A DNA stretch of 64,000 nucleotides from Ponticoccus alexandrii (GCF_016806125.1 NZ_CP047168.1:1-64000); one strand, 5' to 3'; positions 8,723 to 18,034 are shown, numbered from the stretch's first letter. A program made the numbers and translations. Notes: generated by a model not told the origin, from the letters alone.

Positions 8723-9757
8723 ATGAAGGTTGCGGTTTTTGGCACGGGCTTTTTTAGCCACTGGCACTACGACAGCTGGAGCAGGATTCCCGGCATCGAA
8801 CTGGTCGGCATCTGCGTCCACTCGAATACGGCGCGCGGTCAGGACTATGCGAACCGCTACGGAGCGACCGGCGGAGCGGCGGCCGTCTTCACCGATCCGG
8901 CAGAGATGCTGGACCGCACCCGCCCGGATCTGGTGGACATAATCACGACGGCGGAAAGCCACCATCCGTTGCTCAAGCTCGCGGCCGAGCGCGGCATTCC
9001 CGTCATTTGCCAAAAGCCGCTGGCGCCCAGCCTTGATGACGCCCGTGCCATGATCGAGACCGCCGATGCGGCGGGGACTTTGCTGGTGGCCCATGAAAAC
9101 TGGCGCTTCCGCCCATGGAACAGGGAATGCGCGAGGCTTATCGCCGGCGGCAGGATCGGAGAGCCGACGAACATCCATTTCCGTATGCGCCCCGGCGATG
9201 GTCAGGGCCCGAATGCGTATCTCGAGCGCCAGCCCTATTTCCAGAAGATGCCGCGCTTCCTGATCCACGAAACCGGCATCCACACGATCGACGTGTTCCG
9301 GTTCCTCATGGGCGAGATCACGGGAATATCCGCGCATCTGCGGCGGCTCAATCCCGCCATCGCGGGAGAGGACGCGGGCCTCGTCACCTTTGCCTTCGGT
9401 TCGGGCGCGGCCGGGCTGTTCGACGGCAACCGCTTGCTGGATTTCGAGGCGGATAATGTCCGCCTGACGATGGGGCAGATGCTGATCGAAGGCACGGGCG
9501 GCAGCCTTCGCGTCGATGGCAGCGGGCGGATCTGGCATCGCGGACATCAGGGCGGACCAGAGCAGGAACACCAGTGGACGTGGGAGGATCGCGGCTATGC
9601 CGGCGACTCCGTGCATGCCTTGCAGTCGCATGTGGTCAGCCATCTGCGCACCGGCACCCCGATCGAAAACACCGCCGCCGACTACATGAAGGCGCTTCTG
9701 GTCGAAGAGGCGATCTATCGCTCGGACGCAGAGCGCCGCTGGATTGAACTGAAATGA
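8723..9757 (+). CDS. Gfo/Idh/MocA-family oxidoreductase
   Basis: This 344-residue protein starts at ATG 8723 after GAGGAGAG. It opens with a Rossmann fold (VAVFGTGFFSHWHYDSW) and has the family lysine in ICQKPLAPSLDDA, the EKP-type motif. RFLIHETGIHTIDVFRFLMG matches the catalytic His/Asp helix of dehydrogenases such as inositol 2-dehydrogenase. Such enzymes oxidise a ring hydroxyl of sugars or cyclitols with NAD(P). Together with the TIM-barrel isomerase at 10702 it recalls the IolG/IolE pair of inositol breakdown. Confidence 0.88.
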   Translation: MKVAVFGTGFFSHWHYDSWSRIPGIELVGICVHSNTARGQDYANRYGATGGAAAVFTDPAEMLDRTRPDLVDIITTAESHHPLLKLAAERGIPVICQKPLAPSLDDARAMIETADAAGTLLVAHENWRFRPWNRECARLIAGGRIGEPTNIHFRMRPGDGQGPNAYLERQPYFQKMPRFLIHETGIHTIDVFRFLMGEITGISAHLRRLNPAIAGEDAGLVTFAFGSGAAGLFDGNRLLDFEADNVRLTMGQMLIEGTGGSLRVDGSGRIWHRGHQGGPEQEHQWTWEDRGYAGDSVHALQSHVVSHLRTGTPIENTAADYMKALLVEEAIYRSDAERRWIELK

Positions 9758-9807
9758 AGTGACGCGAACCGCGCCTGGACGGGTTCGTGCAAATGGGAGG
9801 AGTTGAA

Positions 9808-10665
9808 ATGTCTGACAGGAATGTTCTGATCACCGGAGGCGGGGGCCGTCTTGGCACCGTGCTGGCGAAGCAACTGCACGCGGATGGCTATGCCGTCACG
9901 GTGCTGGACAAGCGCGATCCGCAGATTGACGGCGTCGCCTTCGTCGACATCGACGTCGTCGATCTGGCCGGTCTGACCGAAGCCTTTCGTGGCTTCGACC
10001 GCGTCGTTCACCTTGCGGCGGTGCCCAATCCACGCACGTCCAGCCCGCAAGAGTGTTTCCGCGTCAATACCCAAGGCACGTGGACCGCGCTTCAGGCTGC
10101 CGAAGACGCCGGTGTTCGCCGCGTTATCGTGATCTCCAGCGATGCCACGACCGGGCTTCACTACAATCCGGAAAACTGGCGCCCTCAATATCTGCCGGTG
10201 GACGAAGCCCATCCGATCCGGCCGACCGAGGTCTATTCGCTGACCAAGGAAATCACCGAGTCCATCGCGCGGTCCTTTGCGCACCGGGGCAAGGTCGAGA
10301 TCATCGCCATCCGGCCCGGCCATATCGTCTTTGCGCCCGAATACCCCGAGCTGACCGACCGCGGTACGGATGTGCAGAACTATCACCTGTGGGGTTATGT
10401 CGCCCCCGAGGACGTTTCGCAGGGCATCCAGCTGGCGATGGAGCATCCCGATGGCAGCTACGACTGTATCTTCCTTGGCGCCGCGGACGGGCTGAACACC
10501 CGGCCGACCCTGGATCTGTTCCGGGAACGCTTTGGCGTGGAGCCCGAGGTGCGGGGGGATGTCTACGACAAGAACCCTCAGGCCGGTGTCTTCGACATCC
10601 GTCATGCGCAGGAAAAGCTTGGCTACCAGCCGCGCAAGACATGGCGCGACTTCCAAAAGCCCTGA
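9808..10665 (+). CDS. Uronate dehydrogenase-like NAD-dependent oxidoreductase, paralogue
   Basis: Starts at ATG 9808 with GGGAGGAG seven bases upstream; 285 residues. Motifs are ITGGGGRLGTVLAKQL, the acidic LDKRDP loop, HLAAVPNPRTS, the serine strand VISSDATTG and the catalytic YSLTK. The stretch WRPQYLPVDEAHPIRPTEVYSLTKE parallels that of the protein at 5222-6133, so the two are paralogues in one cluster. Likely reaction: NAD-linked oxidation of a sugar-acid-like hydroxyl. The pair may oxidise different epimers, which is inference. Confidence 0.82.
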   Translation: MSDRNVLITGGGGRLGTVLAKQLHADGYAVTVLDKRDPQIDGVAFVDIDVVDLAGLTEAFRGFDRVVHLAAVPNPRTSSPQECFRVNTQGTWTALQAAEDAGVRRVIVISSDATTGLHYNPENWRPQYLPVDEAHPIRPTEVYSLTKEITESIARSFAHRGKVEIIAIRPGHIVFAPEYPELTDRGTDVQNYHLWGYVAPEDVSQGIQLAMEHPDGSYDCIFLGAADGLNTRPTLDLFRERFGVEPEVRGDVYDKNPQAGVFDIRHAQEKLGYQPRKTWRDFQKP

Positions 10666-10701
10666 GCCACAGACATCCACACTTTGCCGGAGACCCGAAC
10701 C

Positions 10702-11541
10702 ATGACCAATCCCGCCTCGAATTTTGCCGTGAACCTCTATGCCTATACCTTCAAGTGGACCGCCGCCGATGCGATGCGCCACCTTGCAGGCAAGGGCTTT
10801 GCCGGGTTCGAACTGATGATGTATCCCGGCCACCTCTGGCCCAGCGAAGTCGATACCGCCGCCCGGCGTGACATCGTCAAGGTGGCCGAAGACACAAAGA
10901 CCCGCATCGTGTCGTTCAACATGCCGAACCTCGATCTCAACATCGCGGGCGGTTCCGAAGAAGTGCGTACCTACAGCCTCGATCTGATCGAAGGCTTCCT
11001 GAACCTCGCGGGCGACGTCGGCGCACCCAAGATCGTTCTGGGACCGGGCAAGGCCAACCCCTTGTTCCCGCTGCCCGACGAGGTGTTGCGCGGACATTTC
11101 TTTCGGGCGCTGGACAGGCTGCTTCCGGTCGCGAAAGAGAACGGAGTGAAGGTCCTGATCGAAAACATGCCCTTCGGCTGGCTGCCCGATGCGCGCTCTC
11201 TGCTGTCCACGGTGGAGGAGTATGGCGATGACGATGTCGGCATCATCTACGATGTGACCAACGCCTACTTCATCAGCGAAGATCCTTGCGACGGTCTGCG
11301 GCACCTTCAGCACCGTCTGGACCTGGTGCATTTCTCGGACACGGGGCGCAAGGCCTATCGCCATGATCCGGTCGGGGCCGGGGACATGGATTTCGCGATC
11401 TATCCGCCGGTCTTGGAAGAGATCGGCTATTCCGAGCTGCCGGTGCTCGAAGTCGTCTCGCGCGAAGCGCAGATCGACACAGAGATCCTTGAAAGCGCGG
11501 CGACCCTGTCCGAGCTTGGCTTCAAGGCAAAGGCGGCCTGA
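10702..11541 (+). CDS. Sugar phosphate isomerase/epimerase-type TIM barrel
   Basis: The start chosen is ATG 10702; a TTG at 10684 is in frame but less likely. The 279-residue protein has the AP-endonuclease-2 type TIM-barrel pattern. GFAGFELMMYPGHLW, VLGPGKANP, VLIENMPFG, IIYDVTNAY and LDLVHFSDTG carry the Glu, Asp and His residues that bind divalent metal in this fold. Relatives include IolE, IolI and hydroxypyruvate isomerases, which isomerise or dehydrate keto sugars. It lies between an oxidoreductase and a reductase and stops one base before the next gene. Confidence 0.85.
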   Translation: MTNPASNFAVNLYAYTFKWTAADAMRHLAGKGFAGFELMMYPGHLWPSEVDTAARRDIVKVAEDTKTRIVSFNMPNLDLNIAGGSEEVRTYSLDLIEGFLNLAGDVGAPKIVLGPGKANPLFPLPDEVLRGHFFRALDRLLPVAKENGVKVLIENMPFGWLPDARSLLSTVEEYGDDDVGIIYDVTNAYFISEDPCDGLRHLQHRLDLVHFSDTGRKAYRHDPVGAGDMDFAIYPPVLEEIGYSELPVLEVVSREAQIDTEILESAATLSELGFKAKAA

Positions 11542-11542
11542 C

Positions 11543-12610
11543 ATGGCGGACCGGACTGCTTTGGTGATCGGACCGACAGGCGCCATCGGTACGGCGTTGG
11601 TTCAGGCACTGCACCGCGCAGGGAGTTGGGGAATCCTCGGGATGTCCCGCACCCCGCCTTCGACGGGCCAAGGGTTTCGCCACCTCGCTGCCGACCTTAT
11701 GGATCCGGCGTCGATCGGCTCTGCACTGGCGGAGGCGCCCCCCGTCACCCATGTGTTCTACGCCGCTCGGGCGCCCCATGGCGAGGGGGGCGTCGAGAAC
11801 GTAGAGGGCAATCTGGCGATGCTGACCAATGTCGTCGAAGCCGTTCAGGGGCCGGCTTTGCAGCACGTCCATCTGGTCGAGGGCACCAAGTGGTACGGCG
11901 TGCATCTGGGGCCGCACCGCACCCCGGCGCGCGAAGACGACCCCCGCCACATGCCGCCGAATTTCTATTACGATCAAGAGGATTACCTGTGCGCGGCGCA
12001 GCGTGGGCAGGCCTGGTCTTGGTCGTCTTCGCGTCCGAACGTGGTCTGCGACTTCGCCCCGGAACGGGCCCGCAACCTGACGACCGTGATCGGCGCATGG
12101 GGCGCAATCTGCCGTGAACTGGGCGTGCCCTTCGACTTTCCGGGGACGGCGACTGGCTTCGACACGCTGACCGAAGTGACGGATGCCACGCATCTGGCCG
12201 AAGCGGTCCTGTGGCTGGCGACGCAGCCAGCCGGGCAAAATCGCGCGTTCAACATCACCAACGGCGATGCTTTCAGGTGGCGTTACATGTGGCCGCGGCT
12301 GGCAGACATGCTGGGGGTGCGCTGCGGAGAGCCGCGCAACATCCGGCTCGCGGAGTGGATGGCCGACAAGGGACCGGTCTGGGATCGGATCACGGCCCGA
12401 CACGGGCTGGAGCCGCGACCGCTGCACAGCGTCGCCCTCTGGGAGTTTGGCGATTTCGTGTTTCGGCAGGACTGGGACCTGCTGTCCGACCTGACCCGCT
12501 TGCGTCAGACAGGCTTCGCCGGTTCGGTGGACACCTCCCGGATGTTCGCCGACCATTTTGCCGCCTATCGCAAGGCCCGGATCCTGCCCGTTCCGGACGC
12601 GGCACCTTGA
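11543..12610 (+). CDS. PRISE-type SDR (progesterone 5-beta-reductase/iridoid synthase-like)
   Basis: A 355-residue protein starting at ATG 11543, one base after the upstream stop. The N-terminus VIGPTGAIGTALVQAL is a GxxGxxG Rossmann motif. LVEGTKWYGVHLGP and NFYYDQEDYL are characteristic of the PRISE group, whose catalytic Lys and Tyr fall in these stretches, followed by WSWSSSRPNVV. PRISE enzymes reduce activated C=C bonds of enones with NADPH, in plants and in bacteria. With the adjacent ketosteroid-dehydrogenase-like flavoprotein this suggests chemistry on an unsaturated cyclic ketone. Confidence 0.82.
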   Translation: MADRTALVIGPTGAIGTALVQALHRAGSWGILGMSRTPPSTGQGFRHLAADLMDPASIGSALAEAPPVTHVFYAARAPHGEGGVENVEGNLAMLTNVVEAVQGPALQHVHLVEGTKWYGVHLGPHRTPAREDDPRHMPPNFYYDQEDYLCAAQRGQAWSWSSSRPNVVCDFAPERARNLTTVIGAWGAICRELGVPFDFPGTATGFDTLTEVTDATHLAEAVLWLATQPAGQNRAFNITNGDAFRWRYMWPRLADMLGVRCGEPRNIRLAEWMADKGPVWDRITARHGLEPRPLHSVALWEFGDFVFRQDWDLLSDLTRLRQTGFAGSVDTSRMFADHFAAYRKARILPVPDAAP

Positions 12611-12620
12611 GGAGGCGCGT

Positions 12621-12917
12621 ATGACCCTGCTGCACACCGCGCATCTGACTGTCCGCCCTGACGCGATACAATCCTTCAGGGCGCGGCTGGCCCGCCACGC
12701 CGCGATCACGCTGGAGCGTGAGGACGGGTGCCTGCGGTTCGACGTCCATCAGGATCGCGACGTCCCGGCGCGTTTCCTGCTGATCGAGGTCTATGCCGAT
12801 GATGCCGCCCTCGCCGCCCACCGCGAGGCGCCACACTACCTGCAATTCCGACGCGACGTGGCCGAATGGGTGACCGACCGCCAATGGTGGTTCTGGGATG
12901 CGGTCTCTCATGCCTGA
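12621..12917 (+). CDS. Antibiotic biosynthesis monooxygenase (ABM) domain protein
   Basis: 98 residues from ATG 12621 with GAGGAGG immediately upstream. It shows the compact ABM pattern: a first strand LLHTAHLTVRPDAIQSF, then HAAITLEREDGCLRFDVHQD, FLLIEVYADDAALAAHREAPHY, and a terminal WV/W-rich helix. These dimeric ferredoxin-like barrels include cofactor-free quinol monooxygenases such as YgiN, but many have no proven activity. Ten bases separate it from the PRISE gene, so it is in the same operon. Confidence 0.82.
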   Translation: MTLLHTAHLTVRPDAIQSFRARLARHAAITLEREDGCLRFDVHQDRDVPARFLLIEVYADDAALAAHREAPHYLQFRRDVAEWVTDRQWWFWDAVSHA

Positions 12918-12960
12918 GCTTTCCAACCCACTGCACGAACCCGGCCAAAGGGGCTAGACG

Positions 12961-14682
12961 ATGCTACCACAACCAGCCGAAAGACCGCCGCTCGACCAGC
13001 TTGGAGAGGTCGACCTGATCGTGCTCGGCTCCGGCGCTGCCGGGCTGACAGCAGCCCTGACCGGCCTTCTGGAAGGGTTCAGTGTCGCCATTCTGGAGGT
13101 GGCGCCGTATTTTGGCGGAACGACGGCGCGGTCTTCCGGAACGGTCTGGGTGCCGGACAACGCGCTGATGCGCGCCGCCGGGGCCGGACCGGATCGACAG
13201 GCCGCTGAAACCTATCTGCGCGCGTTGATCGGCAACATCGGCCCGGAAGCGCCGTGGCAGGCCTTTCTGGATGCAGCGCCCGCGATGCAGTCGGATTTGG
13301 AAACCCGCGCGGGGATCCTGTTCCGCCCCTACATGACGGCCGCCGATTATCGCAGCGAATTGCCAGGCGCCGCTCCGGGTGGCCGGGCGCTTGAGCCGGT
13401 CGCGTTCGACGGACGGCGTCTTGGCAAGTGGTTCGGGCTGCTGGCTGAACCGCTGAAGGACCTCATGGTCTTCGGCGGAATGCTCGTCACGCGGGCCGAG
13501 GCCGCACGGCTGATCCGGGTCGACCGGTCCCTGTCGGCCATGGCCTTGGGTGCCCGCCTCGTGGCCCGCTATGCCCGCGACCGGCTGCGCCATCCGCGCG
13601 GGACGCGGCTGGTCATGGGCAACGCCTTGGTTGGACGCATGATGCATGGAATCCTGTCGCGCGGCGGTCTGATGTATGAAAGCGCGCAGACCCTGCGGCT
13701 GATACAGGACGACGCGGGCCGGATAACCGGCGTGGAGGGGCTTCACGACGGAAAGAGCTTTGTCCTCAGGAACCGGGTGGCGGTGATCCTCGCGGGCGGC
13801 GGGTTTCCGTCGGACCCGAAAAAGCGCAGCGAAGAGCTGCCCGCGCCGTCACCCCGGCACAGTCCGGCGACCCCGTTCGCCCGCGGCACCACCATGGATC
13901 TGGCACTGGCAGCCGGGGCACGGCTCGGGCCGGAAGGGCAGGACAACGCGCTGTGGTTTCCCTGTTCCGTGCGGGTGCCTGACGGCGGCGGTGTCGCGGT
14001 CTGGCCACATATCGTTCTGGACCGCCCCAAGCCGGGATGCATCATCGTCGACAGTAAGGGCCGCCGCTTCGCGAACGAGGCGCTCAGTTACCATGACTTC
14101 TGCCGTGCGGTGATTTCCCATGGGCCGTCCGCCCAGCCCAGCTGGTTGATCGCGGACCGGGATTTCATCCGCCGTTACGGCTTGGGGCCGATCCGGCCAC
14201 GGACGCCGAGGCTGACCTCGTGGACCGCCTCGGGCTATCTGAAATACGGTCGGGACATTGCTGCGCTGGCCTCCGAGACGGGTCTTCCCGCGGAAACCCT
14301 GTCTGACACCATCGCGCGCTTCGACGCCAACGCAGGCCGCGGCACGGACCCCGATTTCGACAAGGGATCCACGTTGTACCAACGCTCCAACGGCGACAAC
14401 ACGCGGGGCCTAGCGAACCCCTGCCTTGCTCCGGTGGGGCAAAATGAGTTGTTCGCCATCGCGCTCTGGCCGATGCCGCTGGGCACCAGCCGCGGGCTGG
14501 TCTCCAGCGTCGACGCCGAGGTCCTCGATGCCCGGGATCGCCCGATCCCCGGCCTTTTTGTGGCCGGAAACGATATGCATTCCTGCTTTTCGGGCGAATA
14601 CCCGGGTGCGGGCGCCCAAATCGGACCCGGCATGGCGTTTGGCTGGCGCGCCGTCCGTGGCCTGAGCGCATCGCGTCGCTAA
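12961..14682 (+). CDS. FAD-dependent 3-ketosteroid dehydrogenase-like flavoprotein
   Basis: A 573-residue FAD_binding_2 protein starting at ATG 12961. The dinucleotide motif is DLIVLGSGAAGLTAALTG (residues about 18-35), followed by EVAPYFGGTTARSSGTVW, where the GGTTA(x)SGG-type segment of ketosteroid dehydrogenases lies. The C-terminal GLFVAGNDMHSCFSGEYPGAGAQIGPGMAFGW closes the FAD site. Relatives remove two hydrogens beside a ring ketone or reduce enoates and fumarates. As the last gene of the island it may desaturate the cyclic ketone handled by the PRISE reductase. No signal peptide is seen, so it is cytoplasmic. Confidence 0.85.
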   Translation: MLPQPAERPPLDQLGEVDLIVLGSGAAGLTAALTGLLEGFSVAILEVAPYFGGTTARSSGTVWVPDNALMRAAGAGPDRQAAETYLRALIGNIGPEAPWQAFLDAAPAMQSDLETRAGILFRPYMTAADYRSELPGAAPGGRALEPVAFDGRRLGKWFGLLAEPLKDLMVFGGMLVTRAEAARLIRVDRSLSAMALGARLVARYARDRLRHPRGTRLVMGNALVGRMMHGILSRGGLMYESAQTLRLIQDDAGRITGVEGLHDGKSFVLRNRVAVILAGGGFPSDPKKRSEELPAPSPRHSPATPFARGTTMDLALAAGARLGPEGQDNALWFPCSVRVPDGGGVAVWPHIVLDRPKPGCIIVDSKGRRFANEALSYHDFCRAVISHGPSAQPSWLIADRDFIRRYGLGPIRPRTPRLTSWTASGYLKYGRDIAALASETGLPAETLSDTIARFDANAGRGTDPDFDKGSTLYQRSNGDNTRGLANPCLAPVGQNELFAIALWPMPLGTSRGLVSSVDAEVLDARDRPIPGLFVAGNDMHSCFSGEYPGAGAQIGPGMAFGWRAVRGLSASRR

Positions 14683-14703
14683 ACCCGGCGTTAGACCCCA
14701 TGA

Positions 14704-15213
14704 TCGCGGAGTGAACACCTAGCGCCGCAGGCCCTCGACGCGCTCGATCCACTGGCGCGGGTCGCCGCGCAGGTCGCACGGTTCGCCCGGCTGGCCGGGC
14801 GGAGCGTCGACGCGGTGCCTCTCCTCTCCCGCCTCGGGCTCTCGGCGTCGGCCGCGCAGGCCTGGCCGCACGAATTGTCGGGCGGCATGGCCCGGCGGGC
14901 CTGCCTCGCCACCGCGCTGGCCACCGGTTCGGGCTGGCTCATTGCCGACGAAGCCATCGCTGGCCTCGACGACGAAAATGTGGACCGGATCATGGCCCTG
15001 CTCGGGAGCCTCGCCGCTGATGGCTATGGCGTGCTGGTCATCAGCCACGACCTGCCGAGGCTTGCGGCCGTCGCGGCGACAATCACCGTCCTCGAGGAGG
15101 GGAGGGCGGTCGGGACCGCGCCGGCTTCGGCTTTCCAGGGTGCGGGTGATGCGCTCGTGTCCACCTTCGCGCGGCGGCTCTGGCAAGCGCAGGACCTGCG
15201 GTTGGCATGCTGA
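14704..15213 (+). pseudogene. Decapitated peptide/nickel-type ABC transporter ATPase
   Basis: In this frame the sequence begins just before the Q-loop (LAPQALDALDPL) and continues with HELSGGMARRACLATAL (ABC signature), GWLIADEAIAGLD (Walker B) and VLVISHDLPRL (H-loop). The first 90 or so residues with Walker A are missing, and the frame upstream is closed by a stop at 14701-14703. An ATG at 14815 would give only a short fragment. The remaining part matches the C-terminal two thirds of NikD/OppD-like ATPases. It overlaps the next ATPase gene as normal operon partners do, so the upstream transporter genes were lost when the island joined here. Confidence 0.75.
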
Positions 15214-15806
15214 GCGCGACGTCGGTCACCCATGCCTTCGGCGCGGTCCCGGCGCTGGAGCGGGTGGACCTCCGCCTTTCGCCGGGCGAGATCGTCGGCC
15301 TCTCCGGGGTGTCGGGGGCCGGCAAGTCCAAGCTGGGGCGCATTCTGGCGGGGCAGCTGCAGCCGACCTCGGGCCGGGTGGAGATCGACGGGGCACCGCT
15401 CACGCCGCGCGTCGGCCAAGCCTGCCCGGTACAATACGCGCCCCAGCTGTCGGAAATGTCCGTCGATCCGCGCTGGCGTGTGGGCCGCATCCTGCAGAAC
15501 TGGGGCAGCCCAGATCCAGAAGCACTGCACATCCTCGGCATTAGGCCGGAATGGTTAGACAGGTTTCCCGCCGAGCTTTCGGGCGGAGAGCTTGCGCGGG
15601 TCTCCCTCGCCCGACTCGTTCTGCCCTCCACGCGCTACCTGATCTGCGACGAGATCACCGCACCGCTCGACGCGCCTTCTGCGGAAGACATGATGTCGGC
15701 ACTTGGAAGGCTCGTAGAACGCGGCTTGGGAATACTCCTAATCAGCCACAATAGCACCCGACTCGAGAGGCACGAGGCGCGACGCTACCAGCTGCCCTCC
15801 GAATAG
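15207..15806 (+). CDS. Peptide/nickel-type ABC transporter ATPase, second subunit
   Basis: 199 residues from ATG 15207, overlapping the upstream stop (ATGCTGA). Walker A is GVSGAGKS, the Q-loop YAPQLSEMSVDPRWRV, the signature FPAELSGGELARVSLARLV, Walker B YLICDEITAPLD and the H-loop ILLISHN. It resembles NikE/OppF-like ATPases but is short, lacking the C-terminal oligopeptide extension of OppF. With its partner truncated and no permease or binding protein in sight, it is probably no longer functional although intact. Confidence 0.8.
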   Translation: MLSATSVTHAFGAVPALERVDLRLSPGEIVGLSGVSGAGKSKLGRILAGQLQPTSGRVEIDGAPLTPRVGQACPVQYAPQLSEMSVDPRWRVGRILQNWGSPDPEALHILGIRPEWLDRFPAELSGGELARVSLARLVLPSTRYLICDEITAPLDAPSAEDMMSALGRLVERGLGILLISHNSTRLERHEARRYQLPSE

Positions 15807-16051
15807 ACTTGGGGTCGAGGACGCTTGGAAAACTGGAAATCTCACAGCTTTGGAAAGTGGGTTTCGCCGCTCATCTTCAATTCCTCACCAGCAGGCTGCC
15901 AAAGGAGCCCGACGAACATCCAGAGATCGACTCGTCTCTGGAGGATCAGACCGACCTTGTAGCAACTCGAAGCGGGTAGGAGGTATCGATGTGCACTCCG
16001 TGTGCAAGCTCCCAGATGTCAGCCCGACGCCGCCCATAGAGCGGCAATACA

Positions 16052-18034
16052 TCACCCATGTGCTTCGATGATCTCCCGCGTTGTCTGAACCGCCGCCGCC
16101 AACTCTGCCCTGTCTGCTTCTTTGAGCCCCAGACGCGTTAATTCCAGTGAAAGCTGACCTACCCCGCCAGTGCCCGCCGCAGTACGGGCAGCTCTGCCTC
16201 GTAGGCGGCCTGATAGTGGGGGCTTCGATAGCTGTGTACCCGTGGCGGGTGTAGCAACAGCGGTCGAGGAAGCTTCTGTTCCAGCTCCCTGATTTCCCGC
16301 TGCCGCCCTCACCTCCTGCAGTTCCAGCTTCAGCTTCTCCACCGTCTCCCGCGTCTCGGTCATTTGCCGATCGCGCCGCAGTCCGTCCTCATCTGGATAC
16401 GGGAAACTTCCTGCCTGACTCGCATGCGGCACCTTCAGCGCCGGGTCTTCAAAGTATTTGATCCGCCGCGCCCGGATCGGCATTTGCGCGTCGATCACAA
16501 GGATCACCTCGTCGAGGTCCATGCGTCGGGCCTCATCCTCGGTCAGGAGCGGGGTATCCTCGGTTCGCTCTGAGACGCTGCGCCCCTCAAACGGATTGCG
16601 CCCGACCGCGCGGGAGCGGGTCACCACGCGCTTGGTTGTCTTGCCGACAGCTTGGCTCAGTTCCTCGATAGTCTTCTGCTCGGACGGGGTGAGGTAGAGT
16701 TTTACGCCGGCGCCACCCTGCAGCGACCTGCGGGTGTTTTCACCATAGATCTCGTCCAGCGCGGGGATGGTCTGGGTCACGATGGCGAGGTTGCCGCCGA
16801 AGGAGCGCAGCGTCTTGATGCTCTCGGCGACGATCGGCATTTTACCGAGCCGGTCAAACTCGTCGAGCATGATCATGACCGGCCAAGGCTCGTCATCGCC
16901 GGGTTCCTGTGCCTGCAGCGAGGCAATCAGGTCCGAAACGAAGAGACGGATCAGCGGAGCCAGCGGGCGGATCATCTCTGACTCGACCACGAGATAGATC
17001 GCATGCGGGCGGCGCCGGATATCCCGGAAGGAGAAGTCCGAGGTCGCGGTGGCCGCGTCGATCGCGCGGTTGTCCCAGGTGTCGAGACCCGATGTCATCA
17101 GGAGGGAGAGGTAGGAAGTGAGGGTGTCATTGTTGGTCGATGCCATACGCTCGAAGATCAGTTTGGCCGACTTGTTCTTCACCTCCTGCGAACGCTTGAG
17201 GTATTCCTTCTGCTTGTCGCCCCCCGAGGCTGTGACGCGGTAAATCTCGCCGATGGTCGGCACGCCGCGCTCGAAGGCCAGAAGCCCGGCCGCTACGAAG
17301 AGGTCGATACCCCCGGCCAAAAGCCCGCTCAGCTTTTCATTGTCGGTCTGCAGGAAGAGCTTGGCGGTGAGTTTCAGCTCCATCTGCTGCCGGTCGGGAT
17401 TGGTCATGGCCGCGATGCGCGCCAGCGGATTGTAGCGGTGGGTTGGGCGATCCCAGTCGGTCGGCGCGAAGCGGAAGACTTTGTCGCCCATGCTGGCACG
17501 GAAGCGCGAGGTCTCGCGGAAGTTCTCGCCTTTGACGTCGAGCACCACAGCCGAGCCCTTGTAGGTCAGAAGGTTCGGGATCACGAACCCCACGCCCTTG
17601 CCCCGGCCTGTAGGCGCCACGATCAGCGCGTGGGGGAAGGTTTTTGAGACTAGGAACGGGCGCTTGGATTTCGGGGAGCCGAGCTTGCCCAGAAGGAAGC
17701 CGCCGCCGGGCTTGGCAAAGAAACCGTTCCTCTTCATCTCGCTGCGAGTCTGCCAATGCGTCGTCCCGAAGCGGGTCAATGCATCCCCCAGAAGCGTGAC
17801 GCTCAGCATCAGCGATGCCAGGCCGAAGCCGCCAAGGATGAGGTTCACCCAGAGGAAGTCTTTCGGTGCAGACTGAGACAGACCCCGATATTCGCGGGCA
17901 AGCAGGGTGACGTCGAAACGCGTGGGAGAAAGCCCATAGCGGAACATGACAAAGCCGGTCGCCACGACATAGCCCATGGCGAGACCGACCAGCACGAGGC
18001 TCAACACTCCGAAGGCAATCTTGCCTTTATCCAT
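16052..18034 (-). CDS. traG: VirD4/TraG-type conjugative coupling protein
   Basis: 660 residues from ATG 18032-18034. Two N-terminal membrane helices (about residues 8-30 and 61-83) anchor the ATPase. Walker A is APTGRGKG (about 140-147), followed by NLLTYKGSAVVLDVKGENFRET; Walker B is VMIMLDEFDRLG, and TQTIPALDEIYG follows. Coupling proteins carry the relaxase-DNA complex to the type IV secretion channel. The C-terminus is a low-complexity Ala/Thr-rich tail. Its start lies within the end of the relaxase gene (8-base overlap), so both are co-translated. An upstream in-frame ATG at 18055 is less likely. No virB genes are in the window. Confidence 0.93.
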   Translation of the reverse strand: MDKGKIAFGVLSLVLVGLAMGYVVATGFVMFRYGLSPTRFDVTLLAREYRGLSQSAPKDFLWVNLILGGFGLASLMLSVTLLGDALTRFGTTHWQTRSEMKRNGFFAKPGGGFLLGKLGSPKSKRPFLVSKTFPHALIVAPTGRGKGVGFVIPNLLTYKGSAVVLDVKGENFRETSRFRASMGDKVFRFAPTDWDRPTHRYNPLARIAAMTNPDRQQMELKLTAKLFLQTDNEKLSGLLAGGIDLFVAAGLLAFERGVPTIGEIYRVTASGGDKQKEYLKRSQEVKNKSAKLIFERMASTNNDTLTSYLSLLMTSGLDTWDNRAIDAATATSDFSFRDIRRRPHAIYLVVESEMIRPLAPLIRLFVSDLIASLQAQEPGDDEPWPVMIMLDEFDRLGKMPIVAESIKTLRSFGGNLAIVTQTIPALDEIYGENTRRSLQGGAGVKLYLTPSEQKTIEELSQAVGKTTKRVVTRSRAVGRNPFEGRSVSERTEDTPLLTEDEARRMDLDEVILVIDAQMPIRARRIKYFEDPALKVPHASQAGSFPYPDEDGLRRDRQMTETRETVEKLKLELQEVRAAAGNQGAGTEASSTAVATPATGTQLSKPPLSGRLRGRAARTAAGTGGVGQLSLELTRLGLKEADRAELAAAVQTTREIIEAHG

